Shown piece after piece: positions 56,839 to 64,000 of a stretch of 64,000 bases of DNA. Every line of letters begins with the position of its first letter. Positions within the stretch are counted from its first letter, which is position 1. The stretch comes from Tautonia rosea (GTDB lineage: Bacteria > Planctomycetota > Planctomycetia > Isosphaerales > Isosphaeraceae). The translations under genes and the position numbers were made by a program. Location of the stretch: positions 558,001 to 622,000 of the forward strand of contig NZ_JABBYO010000001.1 of the NCBI RefSeq assembly GCF_012958305.1, written 5' to 3'. The notes below the pieces were generated by a model, which made no database searches, was not told where the DNA came from, and saw only the letters and a list, made by a program, of their open reading frames with translations.

Positions 56839-57744
56839 TCATCGACCAGTGGAAGCGACGTGTTCCACCAGCCGCGAGAGTTCGGCCTGAATCCGATCAC
56901 CCCCAGCGAGAAAGAAGTCATTGTGGTCTGTCGGCACCCGAAAGCTCATCACCGGCCCTCCGGCTGCCCAGGCCAGTTGGTCCGACATCTCAACGGGAAT
57001 CATCTGATCGTCCGAGCCATGGCCGATCAGGGTCGGGCATCGGATGCCCTCGATCTTCTTCAGGTTCTCGAATCGGTGCTTGAGGAACAGGCCGAGGCCC
57101 GGGATCGGGTAGAACCGGCGCACCATGTCCTGCATGCTCGTGAACGAGCAGAAGACCGCCAGCCCCGCCAGTTCCTCCCGGCTTGCCAGGTCCACCGCCA
57201 CCGCCCCGCCAAGCGACCACCCTGCGGCGATGATCCGACTCGGATCAATGTCCGTTCGACTCCTTAAATGAGCCAGTGCCGCGTCAGCCGTGGCGTAACA
57301 TCCCTGTTCGCTGGCCTGACCGCCGCTGAGGCCGTAGCCGAGATACTCGGCGATCATGACATTCGCACCCAGCCTCCGAAACGATTCGAGCTGTTGCAGA
57401 TTTCCGGCCAGGCTATCCCCATTGCCATAGAAAAACAAAATCGTCGGCCGTCGGTCGGCATCCTCCCGGGGCGAACCGTCTGCCTCAAGGGCCGCGCCGA
57501 ACAACCCGACCACCCGCTCTCCCCCCTCGGCCGTCATTTCCACGCGTTCCAGCCCGTCGCGGGGAACGACGGCGTACACGGCCAGGCCTTGTGACGCCTG
57601 GCCGGGAAAGATCAACTTGGCTTGGAATCCTGAAAGCACGAGCATCAACCCCAGGTACACCAGCAGGACCATCCGGATCAGACGAAACAGGACCGCACGC
57701 AGCCGGAACGATCGGGAAGCTGGACCAGCGATCGCTTCGTTCAT
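56839..57744 (-). CDS. Membrane-anchored alpha/beta hydrolase
   Basis: 301 residues. One N-terminal membrane segment (about 20-42) and an alpha/beta hydrolase domain: FFYGNGDSLAGN (oxyanion region, about 110), nucleophile elbow GWSLGG (Ser about 171), Asp in GHGSDDQMIP (about 240) and His in TDHNDFF (about 270). It resembles the BEM46/ABHD13-like group. Substrate unknown. GGAG lies about 17 bases before ATG 57744. It converges on the polytopic membrane gene. Confidence 0.88.
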   Translation of the reverse strand: MNEAIAGPASRSFRLRAVLFRLIRMVLLVYLGLMLVLSGFQAKLIFPGQASQGLAVYAVVPRDGLERVEMTAEGGERVVGLFGAALEADGSPREDADRRPTILFFYGNGDSLAGNLQQLESFRRLGANVMIAEYLGYGLSGGQASEQGCYATADAALAHLRSRTDIDPSRIIAAGWSLGGAVAVDLASREELAGLAVFCSFTSMQDMVRRFYPIPGLGLFLKHRFENLKKIEGIRCPTLIGHGSDDQMIPVEMSDQLAWAAGGPVMSFRVPTDHNDFFLAGGDRIQAELSRLVEHVASTGR

Positions 57745-58085
57745 GGTTGTCCGGTGCTCCGACTCCTGGCTACGGATTCTCTCAAAGGATTTTAGTGCAC
57801 AGACGACGAGAGGCCAGTACCAAACGCATTCTGAGCAGCCGAGGATCCTCCGAAACAGGGATTGCGTAGATCGCTCCCATAACGTCCCCGATCAACTCTC
57901 CAGCAGCGAATCAATTCGGGAATTTCCTTGACGTGCTCTCCTGTGGTCAGGAAAGATCATGGAGTGGTCATTACGACAGTGATTCACTTTTTTTTAGTTG
58001 TTCAAACACGGACAAAATCGATCCAAGCGCACCAGCGGCCTTGCCGGTTCGACAATTCCCTTACCACCACCAAGGAGAGGTCACG
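57745..58085. other. Divergent intergenic region
   Basis: About 340 bases between the hydrolase gene and the small exported protein gene. It holds a candidate plus-strand promoter (57928-57957) and a T-rich tract near 57988. No other gene is seen. Confidence 0.5.
57928..57957 (+). promoter_or_regulatory. Candidate promoter for the small exported protein
   Basis: TTGACG at 57928-57933 and AAAGAT at 57952-57957 with an 18-base spacer. The -35 is good, the -10 and spacing only fair. Confidence 0.35.
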
Positions 58086-58655
58086 ATGCATCGCAATACC
58101 CTGGTCGGTTCCTGCGTTCTCGCAGCGCTCTGCGTTGCCTCCTTCCTGACCGCAACTTACGTGGTCGATGCGAAGGTCGTCCCTCCGACGAAGCCCCCTC
58201 AGGTCACCATCACCGAGTCAGAGGCCCCGGCTGGTCCCCCGAAGAACGACCCTGGCAACACCATCACCTTGACTTCGGACCAATACCCATCGGCCACGTA
58301 CTCGGTCAGGATCAAACACCTGGAATCGACGCATAATCATATCGATGTCTCCGCGATTCTCGATCTTCGCAACTCCGCGAGAACCATGAACTTCATTTGG
58401 AAGTTGGATGTGACGACTCAGGGTGAACGATTGCCGGTCTTCTCTCACACGTATGGGAACCAGATTGGATCGAGTGCGAAAGGGACTCATATTCGTCCCA
58501 CCTTCACCGAACGGATCCCGATGTTACCAGGCGATTATTGTGTGACGGTCTCGATTCTTGAGGTCCCTTTTCTTGGGGTAGACGCGTTGAGCGACGACAC
58601 GGTTGCCCGGAGAAATCTGCTTGCATCCGATACCGGAAAGGTTTCGATCGAGTAA
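58086..58655 (+). CDS. Small exported hypothetical protein
   Basis: 189 residues. Signal peptide (about 1-28, VLAALCVASFLTATYVVDA). The mature part is beta-rich with no cysteines in obvious pairs and no recognised domain; segments such as SVRIKHLESTHNHIDVSAILDL suggest an immunoglobulin-like or related beta-sandwich. ATG 58086 has AAGGAGAGG upstream. Function unknown. Confidence 0.75.
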   Translation: MHRNTLVGSCVLAALCVASFLTATYVVDAKVVPPTKPPQVTITESEAPAGPPKNDPGNTITLTSDQYPSATYSVRIKHLESTHNHIDVSAILDLRNSARTMNFIWKLDVTTQGERLPVFSHTYGNQIGSSAKGTHIRPTFTERIPMLPGDYCVTVSILEVPFLGVDALSDDTVARRNLLASDTGKVSIE

Positions 58656-58811
58656 CGGGTCCTTGCGATCGGGCATTCCAAGAGTGGTCAGTTCGAAGGG
58701 TTGCCGACTTTGTTGAGTCTCCCCCAGGCTTAAGATGCCGTCCATCGCGGACCCTGCCCGAACCGAGATCCAAGACGGACAAAGGCCCACCCCGGCCGAA
58801 CAAGAAAGAAA

Positions 58812-58846
58812 CGCCGATCTCCTCGCACCTTGCGAGGAGATCGGCG
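58812..58846 (-). terminator. Terminator of the ispE-spoVG unit
   Basis: A 16-bp near-perfect hairpin (58812-58827 with 58831-58846) with a three-base loop, followed on the minus strand by a T-rich tract (GTTTCTTTCTTG). It lies about 50 bases after the spoVG stop. Confidence 0.8.
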
Positions 58847-58895
58847 GTCGTTGAGCACCGATTTGTGACGGTCGAGGCGACCGCACCGTCATCGC

Positions 58896-59537
58896 TCAGA
58901 GTCCCGAGCCGAACTCGGCGTCACGATCGACCGGGGCGCTCTGATGATGCCGGGCATCGGAACGCGGGGCGACGTGCGGCCCCCGCAGGACCGACTGGCC
59001 CCCCCGGGCGTGCTGGGTGTGGCTTCGCAACGGCCCACGACGCAGCGGAGGGCCGGCCTGGGCGGCAGGCACCGAGGTCTCGTAGGGGTTGGCGGCCGGC
59101 ATCGGGTCGAAATCGTCGTCGAAATCGTCGTACCGGCAGACGTAACCGGGCATCTTCGAGCGTTCCAGCTCCTCGGCGTAGCTGGCCAGGACTGCGGCCT
59201 GGATCTTCTCCCGGCAGCCGGAGTTGATCGGGTGCGCGATGTCGGCGTGCAGCTTGGCACGGCCGTCGGCATCGCGAAGAGCGCGATTCTCATCCAGGCG
59301 GGCGCCGCACTGGTTGCAGAACCGAGAGCGCAGGTGGTTCTTCGTGCCGCAGTGGTGGCATCGGTCGGTCAGCTTGCGCGATGGCATGGCCACGAAGAAG
59401 CCCTTGGCCCCCTCGATGATCTTTAGATCACGGATGACGAACATGTCATCAAACGTGATGCTGCAGAAGGCCTGCAGGCGCTCGTTGCTGCCGGAGTTGT
59501 CCTCCATGAGCTTGATGCGCACTTCGGTGATTTCCAC
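58896..59537 (-). CDS. spoVG: SpoVG family protein with an inserted zinc ribbon
   Basis: 213 residues. The SpoVG fold ([40 protein letters not shown], then [19 protein letters not shown]) is split by an insertion of about 38 residues (about 59-96) with two CxxC pairs (CHHCG and CNQCG), a zinc ribbon. The C-terminal 80 residues are disordered and rich in Arg, Pro and Ala. SpoVG binds RNA or DNA and regulates many processes in other bacteria; the ribbon may change its nucleic acid target. GTG 59537 has AAAGGAG upstream. It lies 34 bases after ispE. Confidence 0.93.
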   Translation of the reverse strand: MEITEVRIKLMEDNSGSNERLQAFCSITFDDMFVIRDLKIIEGAKGFFVAMPSRKLTDRCHHCGTKNHLRSRFCNQCGARLDENRALRDADGRAKLHADIAHPINSGCREKIQAAVLASYAEELERSKMPGYVCRYDDFDDDFDPMPAANPYETSVPAAQAGPPLRRGPLRSHTQHARGGQSVLRGPHVAPRSDARHHQSAPVDRDAEFGSGL

Positions 59538-59571
59538 GGCCGTACTCCTTTACGCGGGGTGAATGTCTGGC

Positions 59572-60477
59572 TCAGGGACCGCATCGGACAACCCGGACCA
59601 TCCCGATCCCGAGGTCGCCGAGCCGGCTGGCGGCGAGCTCTGCCGCCTCGCGGTTGCGAGCGAGGCCGAAGTAGGCCGAGCCGCTGCCGCTCATCAAGTG
59701 CCCGTCCAAGACAGACGAGCCGAGGTCGTTCAGGGCCGCTCGGACCCGGCTCAACGCCGGTTGAATCCGTTCGGCCACGGGTTGCAGCCGGTTAAACAGG
59801 CGCCTGCCCAATCGCTCCGAGTCGCCGCTCCGCAAAGCGTCGATCACCGGCTCGATCGGCTCGGGCCGATCCGGCGGGGTCAGCCCGGCGAAGGCGTCCG
59901 CAGTGCGAACACCCACGGGCGGGCAGACCAGGATGGCATGGAACCCAGCAATCGTGTCCGGGTTGAGTTTCAAAGGCTCCACGCGCTCGCCCCGGCCTCG
60001 GCAGATGGCCACGGGGGCGTCCAGAAAGAATGGAACATCGCTGCCAATCTGACCGGCCAGCTTGCGGAGCCGGTCGGCCGGGGTGTGAAGGTTCCAGAGG
60101 TGATCCAGCGCCACCAGGGCCGCCGCGGCATCGCTCGATCCCCCTCCCAGACCGGCCTGGGCCGGAATGGTTTTCTCCAGGGAGATCCGGGCGCCGAGCT
60201 GTTCTGTGGCGTCTGATCCGGCCTCCGCTCGAAGTGTCTCGGCCGCCTTCACCACCAGGTTGTCCTTGCCGGTCGGCAGGCTCGGGTCGTCGCACGTCAG
60301 GACGATCTGCCCCGAGTCGTCGGCGGCGAGGGTCAGGCGGTCATGAAGATCGATGGCGACCATCAACGTCTCGAGTTCGTGGAAGCCGTCGGGCCGTTTG
60401 CCCAACACCTCAAGGAAGAGATTCAGCTTTGCCGGAGCGAGCACTTCCACGCCCTCGGCAAGGGGACGGATAACCAT
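59572..60477 (-). CDS. ispE: 4-diphosphocytidyl-2-C-methyl-D-erythritol kinase
   Basis: 301 residues, GHMP kinase of the MEP isoprenoid pathway. N-terminal PAKLNLFLEVLGKRPDGFHEL, ATP loop PAQAGLGGGSSDAAAAL at about 105, and the C-terminal LMSGSGSAYFGL. ATG 60477 is preferred because conserved sequence follows at once; ATG 60528 is an upstream alternative. It precedes spoVG, as in Bacillus, where ispE and spoVG lie in the same region. Confidence 0.95.
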   Translation of the reverse strand: MVIRPLAEGVEVLAPAKLNLFLEVLGKRPDGFHELETLMVAIDLHDRLTLAADDSGQIVLTCDDPSLPTGKDNLVVKAAETLRAEAGSDATEQLGARISLEKTIPAQAGLGGGSSDAAAALVALDHLWNLHTPADRLRKLAGQIGSDVPFFLDAPVAICRGRGERVEPLKLNPDTIAGFHAILVCPPVGVRTADAFAGLTPPDRPEPIEPVIDALRSGDSERLGRRLFNRLQPVAERIQPALSRVRAALNDLGSSVLDGHLMSGSGSAYFGLARNREAAELAASRLGDLGIGMVRVVRCGP

Positions 60478-61023
60478 GGAGGCGTACCCTGGTTGTCGTC
60501 GCGATGAGCCCCAGAGGAGCCACCCCAATCGTCAATAAGGTTCGGGAACGTCGCGCCGAAGACCGACCCGAGGGTTCGGGTCGATCCCGTCTGGTGATTC
60601 AAGGTCGATCGCCGGATGCGTCGCGAAAGCTCGCTCACACGCCAGCCGATCGGTCCCGATCACCGGACCGGGCGTTTCGTCTCGCCTCGCGGTCCCGTCT
60701 CGTTCGGCGGTCGTTCTATAACGATCCCGGAAACCCCGCAATATAGAAAAAGTACAATCTCGGAAAACCGATCCGACTGGCGACGGCATTTTTTTCAAAA
60801 CGGTGGATTTTCCTTGAGCCGACCCCTCTCACCCCCGTTGCCCGCGAACCCCCCTTCGCACCACCTCCGAATCAGTTCGATCCTCCTCAAACCTGCCCGC
60901 GCACGATCCGGATCCTCAATGCCAGGCTTCCCTTCCGTCGTCACCAGCCCTTCCTGGCGAGCCATCACGCGCACCCCGTCCCGAACCTCCGGGACAAACG
61001 ATCCGGGGGCCGGTCGAACTTGC
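60478..61023. other. Intergenic region upstream of ispE
   Basis: About 545 bases. An AT-rich patch near 60714-60760 (TATAGA-type and TATATT-type sequences on the minus strand) may hold the promoter of ispE-spoVG, but no consensus pair is clear. I see no gene. A long plus-strand ORF crossing this area is an antisense shadow of the glycosyltransferase gene. Confidence 0.5.
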
Positions 61024-62346
61024 TCAGGGGAGCAGGAACTCCAATCCGGACGAATCCCAGGCCCTCGAAGGAGCCTGCGAGGAACCGGGCCGAATCTCCG
61101 AGAAAAACCGACTGTACCCCGCCTCCAACACCTCAGCATCCCAGCGGCGTGCCTCTTCGCGAGCCCGGCGGCGGTGCTCCTCGAAGAAGCCGGGGTCATC
61201 CCAGAGCCGTATGATCGCCTCGACCCACGGCGCGACCTCCTCGGCCGTCGGCAGCGTCCGCGTGCTCGGCGTCTGGCGATCGGGCAGCGGCAGGACGATG
61301 CCGGCGTCGCCGAGCGTCTCCGGGATCCCCCCCCGATCCGAGCCGATCACCGGGATGCCGTTGATCATGGCCTCGACGGCCACCAGCGGCTGATTCTCCC
61401 ACCAGAGCGACGGCATCAGGCAGACGCGGGTCTTCCCCCAGAACCGCCGGGGATCGGCCGTGTGGGCCATCAGGAAGACGTTGCCGTGGACGCGCAAATC
61501 CAGCCCGCAGGAGGCGAGCGTCCGCTCAGTCCCCCGGGCCTCGACGACGAGCAGCGGGATCTCCGGCCGCCTCTCCCCCAGTCCCTCGGCCATCCTGGCG
61601 AACGCCAGGACCCCCTTCTCGAACGACGGATTCACGAAGGTCGTGAAGCGGGGCACGACCTCCCCCGCCTCGACCCGATCGCGATCGACCAGGTTCGGGA
61701 GCACGCGACACCGCAGCCCCAGAGCCTTGCCATAATACCCGGCAGCGAATCGGGAAGGGACGCAGACGTGGTCGACGTCGGCGAACGGCCGGCGATCCCC
61801 GTAGTGGAGGTTGTGCAGCATGAAGACGGTCGCGATCCCCGAGGCCCTCGCCCTCCGGAAGACCTCCCCGGCCAGCCGACTGCCCCCGTAGCCGACGACC
61901 ACGTCGGGCCGGAAGCGACGCCGGACCTCCTCGAAGAGCCGGAGGAACTCCCGCCCCTCTTCCTGGTGCGGGTTGTGTGGCCTCGTCGTCGCGTGCAGGT
62001 GGACCGTGACCGGGACGCCCCGGACGTCCAGCTTGAGGGAATCCGGGGTCTCGCCCTGGACCCCACGAGCGTCGAGGGTCCACGCCCGGTCATCCCCCTG
62101 CTCCCACCCCGCGAACCGCCCGGCGACCCAGGCCCTCGGGTCGTAGTCCTCATCGAGGTCGAGCATCGACCCGCTCAGCACCTCGACCCCGAACCCCCGC
62201 CTCGCCAGCGCCTGCATCATCTCCCGGCTCGCGACGGCCGCGCCGTTGGAGTCGTCGAGGTAGCAGTGGTGCGAGGCGAAGAGGATGCGGCGAATCGAAG
62301 GAAAGTCTCCGAGGTTTACCGCCACCGGAGATACGGGACGTCCCAT
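61024..62346 (-). CDS. GT4 family glycosyltransferase
   Basis: 440 residues, GT-B fold. The N-terminal domain starts with RRILFASHHCYLDDSNGAAVAS (about 19-40). The C-terminal donor domain carries FVNPSFEKG (about 240), SLWWENQPLVAVEAMINGIPVIGSDRGG (about 315-342), in which the E(x)7E pattern is recognisable. ATG 62346 overlaps the end of the upstream WD40 gene by about 30 bases; GTG 62325 is possible. Substrate unknown. Third-position GC looks higher here than in most of the window. Confidence 0.88.
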   Translation of the reverse strand: MGRPVSPVAVNLGDFPSIRRILFASHHCYLDDSNGAAVASREMMQALARRGFGVEVLSGSMLDLDEDYDPRAWVAGRFAGWEQGDDRAWTLDARGVQGETPDSLKLDVRGVPVTVHLHATTRPHNPHQEEGREFLRLFEEVRRRFRPDVVVGYGGSRLAGEVFRRARASGIATVFMLHNLHYGDRRPFADVDHVCVPSRFAAGYYGKALGLRCRVLPNLVDRDRVEAGEVVPRFTTFVNPSFEKGVLAFARMAEGLGERRPEIPLLVVEARGTERTLASCGLDLRVHGNVFLMAHTADPRRFWGKTRVCLMPSLWWENQPLVAVEAMINGIPVIGSDRGGIPETLGDAGIVLPLPDRQTPSTRTLPTAEEVAPWVEAIIRLWDDPGFFEEHRRRAREEARRWDAEVLEAGYSRFFSEIRPGSSQAPSRAWDSSGLEFLLP

Positions 62347-63527
62347 ATCGTCAGCGGCTCGAACGTCATGGAGCCGCCACCCCCCGGATTCCGCTCGAAA
62401 CCGGTCTCGGCGAAACCGCCCGAGACGATCCTCAAGCGATCCGGTAAGAACGAAATGTCACGCACGTATCCTGCCGGACCCCAGGCCGCCTGCCGATGAC
62501 GGCCCTCTCGAGTCTCCCAAAGTCGGATGACGCCGTCCCGATCGCCGGAGACGAGCATGGATCCCCCGGGGTTGAAGGCGAGGAACCGGGGACCTTCTCG
62601 AAAATCCCCCACAATGACATCAAAGACCCTTCGATGCGAGTCGAATTCGATAACCTTAATATGATTGTCGCGACCGCCCGCGGCTACCGAGGCGCCATCG
62701 GGGCTGATCGCGACCGACCAGATTGCTCCGATGCCGACGTCGAGCATCCGATGACTCCCCGCGTCGGCGTCCCAGAGGCTGATGGTACGCTCGGGGTGTT
62801 CGACCTGACCAGGGTCCACGATCGGATCGAGCGAGACCGCGCGACGCCCGTCGCGACTCGCGCCGAACCGCGATTGGATCGAGGGCTGCCAGCCGACCCG
62901 GCTGCTCGCCTCCGACCCCTTCACCTCGAAAACCTTCTCCCCGTCGAGGAGCGACCAGGCATGAAGGGTCGAGGAATCGTCGAGCGCCACCACCGTCGCG
63001 TCTCCCGCCAGGGCGAGGCCAAGAACGTTCCCGTTCGTCCCGGTGTAATCCCGCTGCCAGCGGCTCGTGGACGCCTCCCACGACTTGACAAGAGAATTCT
63101 CATAACGGACATCGCTGACGAACGGACTTCGCCCTCGGAACTCGGTGGAACCCGAGGGCGAGGCCGACAGGATTCGCCGGCCGTCGGCCCCGAAGGCGAG
63201 GGCCTGGATGGGGCCGGAGTGCTCCGAGAAATTCAGAAGCTCACGCCCGTCCGCATCCCAGGTTTTGAAGACGTTCTCCTCGAACACGGCCGCCGCGATG
63301 ATGGAACCGTCAGGGCTCATCGAGACGGCGTGCATCCGCATGAGCGGGCCGCCCCCGATCGCCGCGCGGGGCGTAATCCGCCGCATCGCCAATTCGTTCG
63401 GCCCATCCTCTCCCACCGGTCGAGGCACGCGTCGATCCACGCCTTGACCCTGCCCGAACGCCCATGACGCGATGCTCCGGGCCGCGACCCCCGCCAGAGT
63501 CGCTTGCAACCAGGTTCGCCTCTTCAT
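62316..63527 (-). CDS. WD40-repeat protein with exported N-terminus
   Basis: 403 residues from ATG 63527, which has AGGAGTGAG upstream. The N-terminus MKRRTWLQATLAGVAARSIASWAF looks like a twin-arginine signal. Repeats with WD-like ends (VFKTWDADG, ISLWDADAG, VIRLWETREG, LTIWDVPYL) form a probable seven-bladed propeller. It overlaps the GT4 gene start, so the two may be coupled. Partner unknown. Confidence 0.85.
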   Translation of the reverse strand: MKRRTWLQATLAGVAARSIASWAFGQGQGVDRRVPRPVGEDGPNELAMRRITPRAAIGGGPLMRMHAVSMSPDGSIIAAAVFEENVFKTWDADGRELLNFSEHSGPIQALAFGADGRRILSASPSGSTEFRGRSPFVSDVRYENSLVKSWEASTSRWQRDYTGTNGNVLGLALAGDATVVALDDSSTLHAWSLLDGEKVFEVKGSEASSRVGWQPSIQSRFGASRDGRRAVSLDPIVDPGQVEHPERTISLWDADAGSHRMLDVGIGAIWSVAISPDGASVAAGGRDNHIKVIEFDSHRRVFDVIVGDFREGPRFLAFNPGGSMLVSGDRDGVIRLWETREGRHRQAAWGPAGYVRDISFLPDRLRIVSGGFAETGFERNPGGGGSMTFEPLTIWDVPYLRWR

Positions 63528-63546
63528 CGGTCTCACTCCTTGGTTC

Positions 63547-64000
63547 TCACGGGGCAACCGGTTCAAACCGATAGTTCGCGCCCAAGCCATCCCAGCTCGG
63601 CCCGATCGGCGGTGGTGTGCGCAGCGTCGCCGCTGGCCCTCTCGGCGGGTTGTTCTGGTCCGAGATGAGATCGCCGTTCGTGTCGCGGATCATCCCCCCC
63701 GACCACTTCCAGTCCAGTTGAGCCAGGGCAACCCAGACTCCGTCTTGTGGCCGATACATTAAGTAAGTCTGAAACGTCTCGAAGATCAGATTGGTTGGAA
63801 CACCCGGCGGGACGATTCCGACTTGCATCGAGACAACAGCGTCTGCGTTCGAGTGACCAGTCCAGGGAGTATCACCCATCCGATTCTGTTTCGGCCCAGC
63901 CCACGCTACCATGTCCCATTGAGCGGCGATGGGCGTCGCCGACGTGCTATCCGTGATGTACGAAATCTGGGTATTCGGGTAAGAGTCTAGGGCAGTTCCA
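63547..64000 (-). CDS. Hypothetical protein, C-terminal part (5' end outside window)
   Basis: The frame is open from the window edge (64000) to the stop at 63547, about 150 residues. No start is needed here: the sequence runs in before ATG 63912 with ordinary composition. Features are beta-rich (TNLIFETFQTYLMYRP, VWVALAQLDWKWSGG) and Pro/Gly-rich at the end. It looks like the C-terminal domain of an exported protein. No family recognised. It ends 20 bases before the WD40 gene. Confidence 0.6.
   Translation of the reverse strand, partial: GTALDSYPNTQISYITDSTSATPIAAQWDMVAWAGPKQNRMGDTPWTGHSNADAVVSMQVGIVPPGVPTNLIFETFQTYLMYRPQDGVWVALAQLDWKWSGGMIRDTNGDLISDQNNPPRGPAATLRTPPPIGPSWDGLGANYRFEPVAP

Noticed and set aside
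60616-62499. 627-residue plus-strand ORF
   Set aside because: It is antisense to the GT4 glycosyltransferase and has Arg/Pro/Asp-rich shadow composition with no motif.
1-64000. tRNA, rRNA, CRISPR, transposase or integrase
   Set aside because: None was recognised by eye in either strand; a covariance-model search would be needed to exclude small RNAs.

Overview
The window looks like a chromosomal segment of a planctomycete, most likely in or near the Isosphaeraceae. This is inferred from a PVC-type haem-binding dehydrogenase with CxxCH, a DUF3467 protein, a SpoVG carrying a zinc ribbon, a tandem UvrA, an enlarged SecA, a Kdo transferase (a lipopolysaccharide-bearing outer membrane), GTG and TTG starts, and high-GC codon use. 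No tRNA, rRNA, CRISPR array, transposase, integrase or prophage gene was recognised, so this reads as ordinary chromosome with lineage-specific genes rather than an island.

Layout. 1-6.5 kb: the 3' part of a fused double UvrA, convergent with a MoxR ATPase. 6.7-17.0 kb, minus strand: a giant secreted subtilase, a DUF3467 protein, the Kdo transferase WaaA, and SecA with a five-fold repeat insertion and a near-consensus promoter. 17.2-20.8 kb, plus: an MBL hydrolase, a UDP-sugar pyrophosphorylase and mannose-1-phosphate guanylyltransferase. 20.9-27.4 kb: a Tat-exported TIM-barrel protein, then an ABC module (large membrane-anchored exoprotein, ATPase, double ABC-2 permease). 27.4-32.4 kb: a membrane protein and an FG-GAP protein on minus, and the coupled ruvX / NAD-epimerase / membrane-protein operon on plus. 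32.4-33.1 kb: a gene-poor stretch with a candidate promoter and one tiny ORF. 33.1-37.5 kb: the haem-binding dehydrogenase and a glycogen-synthase-type glycosyltransferase. 37.6-46.3 kb, minus: a three-ATPase FtsK/EccC-like protein, a CPBP protease, a lone acyl carrier protein, and a fused E1alpha-E1beta-lipoyl-KASIII megaenzyme. 46.6-49.5 kb, plus: SIS isomerase, ROK kinase and enolase-superfamily enzyme, probably a sugar-acid or sugar catabolic operon. 50-54.9 kb: a small conserved-looking protein, a membrane HEXXH protein, then a polyamine pair (pyruvoyl arginine decarboxylase, deoxyhypusine-synthase-like protein) overlapping Sua5. 55-58.7 kb: a polytopic membrane protein, an alpha/beta hydrolase and a small exported protein. 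58.8-64 kb, minus: the ispE-spoVG pair, a GT4 glycosyltransferase, a WD40 protein and the C-terminal part of one more gene running off the window.

The strongest candidate for an undescribed system is the ACP plus E1alpha-E1beta-lipoyl-KASIII fusion at 37.6-41.4 kb. The architecture suggests oxidative decarboxylation of a 2-oxo acid, with the acyl group passed on a tethered lipoyl arm to a ketosynthase III and condensed with an ACP-bound extender, without a visible E2 acyltransferase. Other notable points are the repeat insertion in SecA, the EccC-like ATPase with only the middle site intact, and the zinc-ribbon SpoVG in conserved synteny with ispE.
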